Source of the DNA: Neoroseomonas soli
GTDB taxonomy: Bacteria; Pseudomonadota; Alphaproteobacteria; Acetobacterales; Acetobacteraceae
Assembly (NCBI RefSeq): GCF_018129065.1
Contig: NZ_JAAEDM010000056.1
Span: 1 to 33,925 of the forward strand
Reading direction: 5' to 3'
Length of the DNA: 33,925 bases
Shown here: in pieces, positions 30,412-33,925 of the stretch
Layout of the letters: each line of letters starts with the position of its first letter
Position numbering within the stretch: position 1 is the stretch's first letter
The notes under the pieces: generated by a model
What the model saw: the letters and a program-made list of their open reading frames with translations, nothing else
What the model was told of the DNA's origin: nothing
The model's database searches: none
Made by a program: the position numbers and the translations under genes

Positions 30412-31707
30412 TCAGGCGACCTTGCGGGACGATGGCAGGGAGGCGAGCGCCGCGCGGAACGCTTCCAGCGTGCGCGCGATGTCGGCCGCCGTATGCGCCG
30501 TGGACAGGTAGTACTTGCTGTCCCCCTTCAGGATGCCTTCCTGCCGCAGCACGCCGTTGACGTGCTTCTGCATCGCGGCGTCCTGGCGCAGCAGGGCGCG
30601 GTAGTCACGCAGCTGGCCCTCGGCATAGACCACGTCGAAGAGCACCGGCTCGCCGAGGATCTGCGCGGGGATGCCCGCCTCGGCGATCAGCTTCGAAAGG
30701 CCATCCATCAGCGACCTCCCGGTGGCGAAGACCGCGTCGTAGGTGCCGGGCGCGCGCAGCACCTCGAGCGTCGCGAGCCCCGCAACCGCCGCGACCGGAT
30801 TGCCGGAGAGCGTGCCGATCTGGGTCAGGAAGCCGTCTTCGTCCACCGCGGCGCGGTCGAAGTGCTTCATGATCTCGGCCTTGCCCGCCACCGCGGCGAG
30901 CGGGAAGCCGCCGCCGATGATCTTGCCGAGCGTGCAGATGTCCGGCGTCACGCCGTAGAGCGCCTGCGCGCCGCCATAGGCGAAGCGGAAGCCGGTCACG
31001 ACCTCGTCGAAGATCAGCGGGATGCCGAGCCGTGCCGTGACGTCGCGGATCGCCTGAAGGAAACCTGGCGCGGGTGGGATCAGCCGCTGGAAGGGTTCGA
31101 GGATGACGCCGCCGATCTCCTCGGCCCGTGCCTCGATCAGCCGCACCGCGGCCTCGATGTCGTTGAAGGGGGCAACCAGAACCTCGGCGCGTACGGCGTC
31201 GGGGATGCCGGGGCTGTCGGGCACGGCCTCGGGGAAGTTCGCCAGCCGCCTGGGGGCGAGGGACATCAGCCCCCAGTCGCTCATGCCGTGGTAGCCACCC
31301 TCGAACTTCACGATCTTCGGGCGCTTGCGGTACGCGCGGGCGAGGCGCATCGCGTAGAGATCGGCCTCGGTCCCCGTCGAGACGAAGCGCACCTGCTCGG
31401 CGCAGGGCACCGCATCGGCGATCTTTTCCGCCAGGCGGATGCCGTGCTCGTTGTTGGTGAAGAAGGTGGTTCCCTTCGGCACCTGCGCGAGTACCGCCTC
31501 CGTCACCGCGGGGTGACCGTGGCCGATGAACATCGGCCCGCTGCCGAGCAGGTAGTCGATATACTCGTTGCCCGAGACATCCGTGACATGCCCGCCGCGC
31601 CCTTCGCGGATGACGATGTCGGCGCCGAAATTCCCGAAGGTGCCACCCGGCAGCACGCGCTTCGCGGCGGCGATCAGCGCCTGCTCTTCGTCGGTCTTCA
31701 CGATCAT
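30412..31707 (-). CDS. Class III (PLP) aminotransferase, glutamate-1-semialdehyde aminotransferase-like
   Basis: A 431-residue class III aminotransferase. PLP-site motifs are STGTEADLYAMRLAR (110-124), GGYHGMSDWG (137-146), LIFDEVVTGFRF (231-242, D234) and the Schiff-base lysine in TLGKIIGGGFPLAAVAGK (K262). It resembles the HemL-like group, but the N-terminal PGGTFGNFG and the altered NSGTEA motif argue against true HemL, so the amino donor and acceptor are unknown. The ATG at 31707 has a GGGAG box at good spacing; an ATG at 31728 would add 7 residues. It follows the AsmA-like gene by 60 bp on the same strand. Confidence 0.88.
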   Translation of the reverse strand: MIVKTDEEQALIAAAKRVLPGGTFGNFGADIVIREGRGGHVTDVSGNEYIDYLLGSGPMFIGHGHPAVTEAVLAQVPKGTTFFTNNEHGIRLAEKIADAVPCAEQVRFVSTGTEADLYAMRLARAYRKRPKIVKFEGGYHGMSDWGLMSLAPRRLANFPEAVPDSPGIPDAVRAEVLVAPFNDIEAAVRLIEARAEEIGGVILEPFQRLIPPAPGFLQAIRDVTARLGIPLIFDEVVTGFRFAYGGAQALYGVTPDICTLGKIIGGGFPLAAVAGKAEIMKHFDRAAVDEDGFLTQIGTLSGNPVAAVAGLATLEVLRAPGTYDAVFATGRSLMDGLSKLIAEAGIPAQILGEPVLFDVVYAEGQLRDYRALLRQDAAMQKHVNGVLRQEGILKGDSKYYLSTAHTAADIARTLEAFRAALASLPSSRKVA

Positions 31708-31767
31708 GCCCGGCTCCCGTTGCTGCATCTCGTGGGAAGGCTAGGCCCGTGAAGCCGGCGCGTCACC

Positions 31768-33925
31768 CTACCTTGCCGGTTCCGGCGGCCCGCCGGCCGC
31801 GCCTTCCTGTCCCAGGCCGAAGATGCCGCGCAGGAAGCCGGGCGTCAGCGCCGCCAGCGGGTTCACCGACACCGCGGGGTCCGACAACGGACCGCGTATG
31901 CGATAGGTCGCGGCGAAGAGGCCGCCGCCGCGCTCCGGGCTGAACAGCCGCCCCAGGATCGGCAACCGGCCGAGCAGCGAGTTGAAGACATAGGCCGGCA
32001 CGATGGTGCCCTCCATGTCGATGGACTCGCGCAGCCGGTCGATGCGCCCCTTGGCCGTGACGCCAAGGGAGGCCGAGAAGGCGCGCGCCTCGTCGAGCAC
32101 GAGCGCCTCCCGCGTCAGGGTGAACGGCGCGGTCAGGCTCGCGAAGTTCAGCCCCTGGCCCGACAGCGCCTCGAAGACGCCGTAGACCGAGAGGGCCTGC
32201 AGCAGCTTTCCGAAGGCGGGCGCGTCGCGCAGCACGAATTCCTCGAGTTCCGCCGTGCCGGAAAGCGGCGCGCCCGGGCGCGAATGCGGATAGAACGCAT
32301 CGACGCGCAGCCGCCCGCCCTGCACCGTGCGCAGGACGCCGAAGGCGCGCAGCAGCGCCCCGCCGTCGTCGCTCTCGATGCGCACGCGGCGACGCGGACC
32401 CTCCGGCGCGATGCGCAGGTCGAGCGATCCCCCGCCAGCGACCCGCCCGCGCAGTTCCGCCGCCTGCACCACCCCCACGCCATCCACCCGCGCGGAGCCG
32501 GCGACGCCGGCCAGCGACCTGTCCTCGCCCAGCAGCATGCGCTCGAAGCGGAGATCGATCGCCACGCCGGGCGCGGTGCCGTCCCCGCTTGCCGCAGGCG
32601 CCGAGGCGGGTGCCGTGAGCACCGGCGCGAGGTCGAGCACCGCGCCCTCCAGCCCGATGCTCCAGTTGCCGCCGCGCCCCTGCGGTGGCGTCAGGGCGGC
32701 GGTGAAGCGATTGCGGCCGAGATGGCCCTGCTGGATCTCGATGCGCTGGGGCTCGCTGTTGCGCATCTGGCTCGCGCGGGCGCGCACCGCGATCTCGTTC
32801 CCGTCCACGCGGATGCCGTCGATCGCGGTCAGCGCGCCGTTCTGCAGGAGGAAGGTCGCCTCCCCGTTCGCGGCGATGCCGGGCGGTTTGGCCCAGGCGA
32901 GGGCATCCACGGCCAGCCGCGCCTGGGTCAGGTCGGCGCGCAGCGCGACGCGGCCCTGGCCGTTGCGGCGCGTCTCGTTGCGGATCTCGAGCCCGACGGG
33001 CCCGTCCGCGAAGGGCCTCGGGTCGAAGACCAGGCCGGCGATCTGCCGCACCTCGGCGCGCGCCGTCACCGTCTCCCGCGACACCACCTGGTTCGCCGGG
33101 CCCGGGCGGAAATCGGCTTCCTGCTGGATGCGCAGCGGGATGCCGGCAAGCATCGCGGTGCCGTTCGTGCGGATACCGTCCGGGTCGACGGTGAACTCGA
33201 TGGCCCCGCGCTCGAGGTCACGCCCGAAGAGCAGGCGCGGGATGCGCACATCCGTCCCGCGCCCGGCGGCATTGATGCGCACGATCTCGAAGGGGATGTC
33301 CGCAAGCAGTGGGAAGCCGATCTGCAGCCGCGCCTCCCGCAGCGTTCCCGTCAGCGAGGCGATGGGCGGCGGCCGCCGATCGAACAGATGCAGCCGCGGA
33401 TGGCGGAGCAACGTCCAGACATCGGGCAGCGGACCATCGACCAGGAAGGTCATGTCCACCGTCTCGGGATCGGTGTCGAGGCCGAAGCGGACCCGGCCCT
33501 CCCGGATCGCGATCCCGGTACCCGACTGCTGCCCCCGCGTGACGTCGAGGGTGATCGAATCGAGCGCAAAGCCCGCACGGGCGCGTGCGCCTTCGGCTGG
33601 CGGGACAGGGCGCAGCCAATGGATGGTGGCGTCCTCCGCCTCCGCGGTGCCGTCGAAGCCCGTGAGCCGCAGCGCGCCTGTAGCGGGGTCGAGTTCCGCC
33701 GCGACGCGCCACGCGCCGTTGCGCACGCGGCCGGCGGTGACGTTCTCGGCCACCCAGTGGCGCGCGTTCCGCGCAACGCCCTCGGGCCAGTAGTGCGGCA
33801 GGTCGGCGAAGGCGACCTCGTCGAGGCCGATGCGTGCCTCGGCGCGCCAGGCGTCGCCCTCCCGCCGGGCCTCGGCCGAGACGCGGATCAGCGGCGGGAC
33901 GCCGGCCGCGGCGGCACGGGGCGGC
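31768..33925 (-). CDS. AsmA/YhdP-like (DUF3971) protein, 5' partial
   Basis: The last 719 residues of a large envelope protein; the frame is open to the right edge, so the start is outside the window. A GTG at 33753 is only an internal codon, since family sequence (ADLPHYWPEGVARNARHWV) continues upstream of it. The visible part has many beta-rich segments, and the C-terminal AsmA-like block runs from FGKLLQALSVYGVFEALSG through KGRIDRLRESIDMEGTIVPAYVFNSLLG to ATYRIRGPLSDPAVSVNPLAALTPGFLRGIFG. Proteins of this group (YhdP, TamB, AsmA) form long periplasmic grooves implicated in phospholipid transport to the outer membrane. Assignment to the DUF3971 branch is by motif memory. Confidence 0.87.
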   Translation of the reverse strand, partial: PPRAAAAGVPPLIRVSAEARREGDAWRAEARIGLDEVAFADLPHYWPEGVARNARHWVAENVTAGRVRNGAWRVAAELDPATGALRLTGFDGTAEAEDATIHWLRPVPPAEGARARAGFALDSITLDVTRGQQSGTGIAIREGRVRFGLDTDPETVDMTFLVDGPLPDVWTLLRHPRLHLFDRRPPPIASLTGTLREARLQIGFPLLADIPFEIVRINAAGRGTDVRIPRLLFGRDLERGAIEFTVDPDGIRTNGTAMLAGIPLRIQQEADFRPGPANQVVSRETVTARAEVRQIAGLVFDPRPFADGPVGLEIRNETRRNGQGRVALRADLTQARLAVDALAWAKPPGIAANGEATFLLQNGALTAIDGIRVDGNEIAVRARASQMRNSEPQRIEIQQGHLGRNRFTAALTPPQGRGGNWSIGLEGAVLDLAPVLTAPASAPAASGDGTAPGVAIDLRFERMLLGEDRSLAGVAGSARVDGVGVVQAAELRGRVAGGGSLDLRIAPEGPRRRVRIESDDGGALLRAFGVLRTVQGGRLRVDAFYPHSRPGAPLSGTAELEEFVLRDAPAFGKLLQALSVYGVFEALSGQGLNFASLTAPFTLTREALVLDEARAFSASLGVTAKGRIDRLRESIDMEGTIVPAYVFNSLLGRLPILGRLFSPERGGGLFAATYRIRGPLSDPAVSVNPLAALTPGFLRGIFGLGQEGAAGGPPEPAR

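Overview
The window is GC-rich chromosomal DNA. The gene content (an alphaproteobacterial-style cpa/tad pilus locus, two Bug/TctC binding proteins, RTX-type calcium-binding repeats, an AsmA-like protein) suggests an alphaproteobacterium, most likely an acetobacterium related to Roseomonas. That placement is inferred from gene content and codon style; no rRNA or marker gene is present. There are no tRNA, rRNA, CRISPR, IS or phage genes. Both window edges cut genes: a lytic transglycosylase on the left and an AsmA-like protein on the right.

Region 1 (about 1-14.7 kb) is a complete-looking Tad/Flp type IVc pilus locus. On the minus strand, reading from 11.75 kb down to 0.7 kb: flp pilin, a strong intergenic hairpin, a second flp, cpaA (prepilin peptidase), cpaB, cpaC (secretin with an extra N-terminal AMIN-like domain), a very short cpaD-like lipoprotein, cpaE/tadZ, cpaF/tadA ATPase, tadB, tadC, tadD and a GT87-type membrane glycosyltransferase. 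Most junctions are 1-4 bp overlaps or gaps of a few bases, so this is one operon. Divergent from it, across a 442-bp, relatively AT-rich promoter region, lie a TadG-like protein with a cysteine-containing passenger and two TadE-like pseudopilins. The lytic transglycosylase at the far end converges on the operon and could open the cell wall for the pilus.

Region 2 (14.7-21.1 kb) is a metabolic island: an isocitrate-lyase/PEP-mutase family lyase, a divergent Bug protein, then leuC-, leuD- and leuB-type genes and a second Bug protein, with clear hairpin terminators. The mix of a C-C lyase, an aconitase-type hydratase pair, a beta-decarboxylating dehydrogenase and carboxylate-binding proteins looks more like use of a branched hydroxy-dicarboxylate than plain leucine synthesis.

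Region 3 (21.2-29.6 kb) is envelope and exopolysaccharide related, all on the minus strand: a GT4 glycosyltransferase, a 1152-residue RTX protein with an N-terminal beta-propeller, a sugar epimerase/reductase, an RmlC-type 3,5-epimerase and a WbpA/TviB-like nucleotide-sugar dehydrogenase. The promoter regions of the last two transcription units each hold a short perfect palindrome.

Region 4 (29.75-33.9 kb) has upp (uracil salvage) converging on a class III aminotransferase, preceded by the 3' part of an AsmA/YhdP-like gene.
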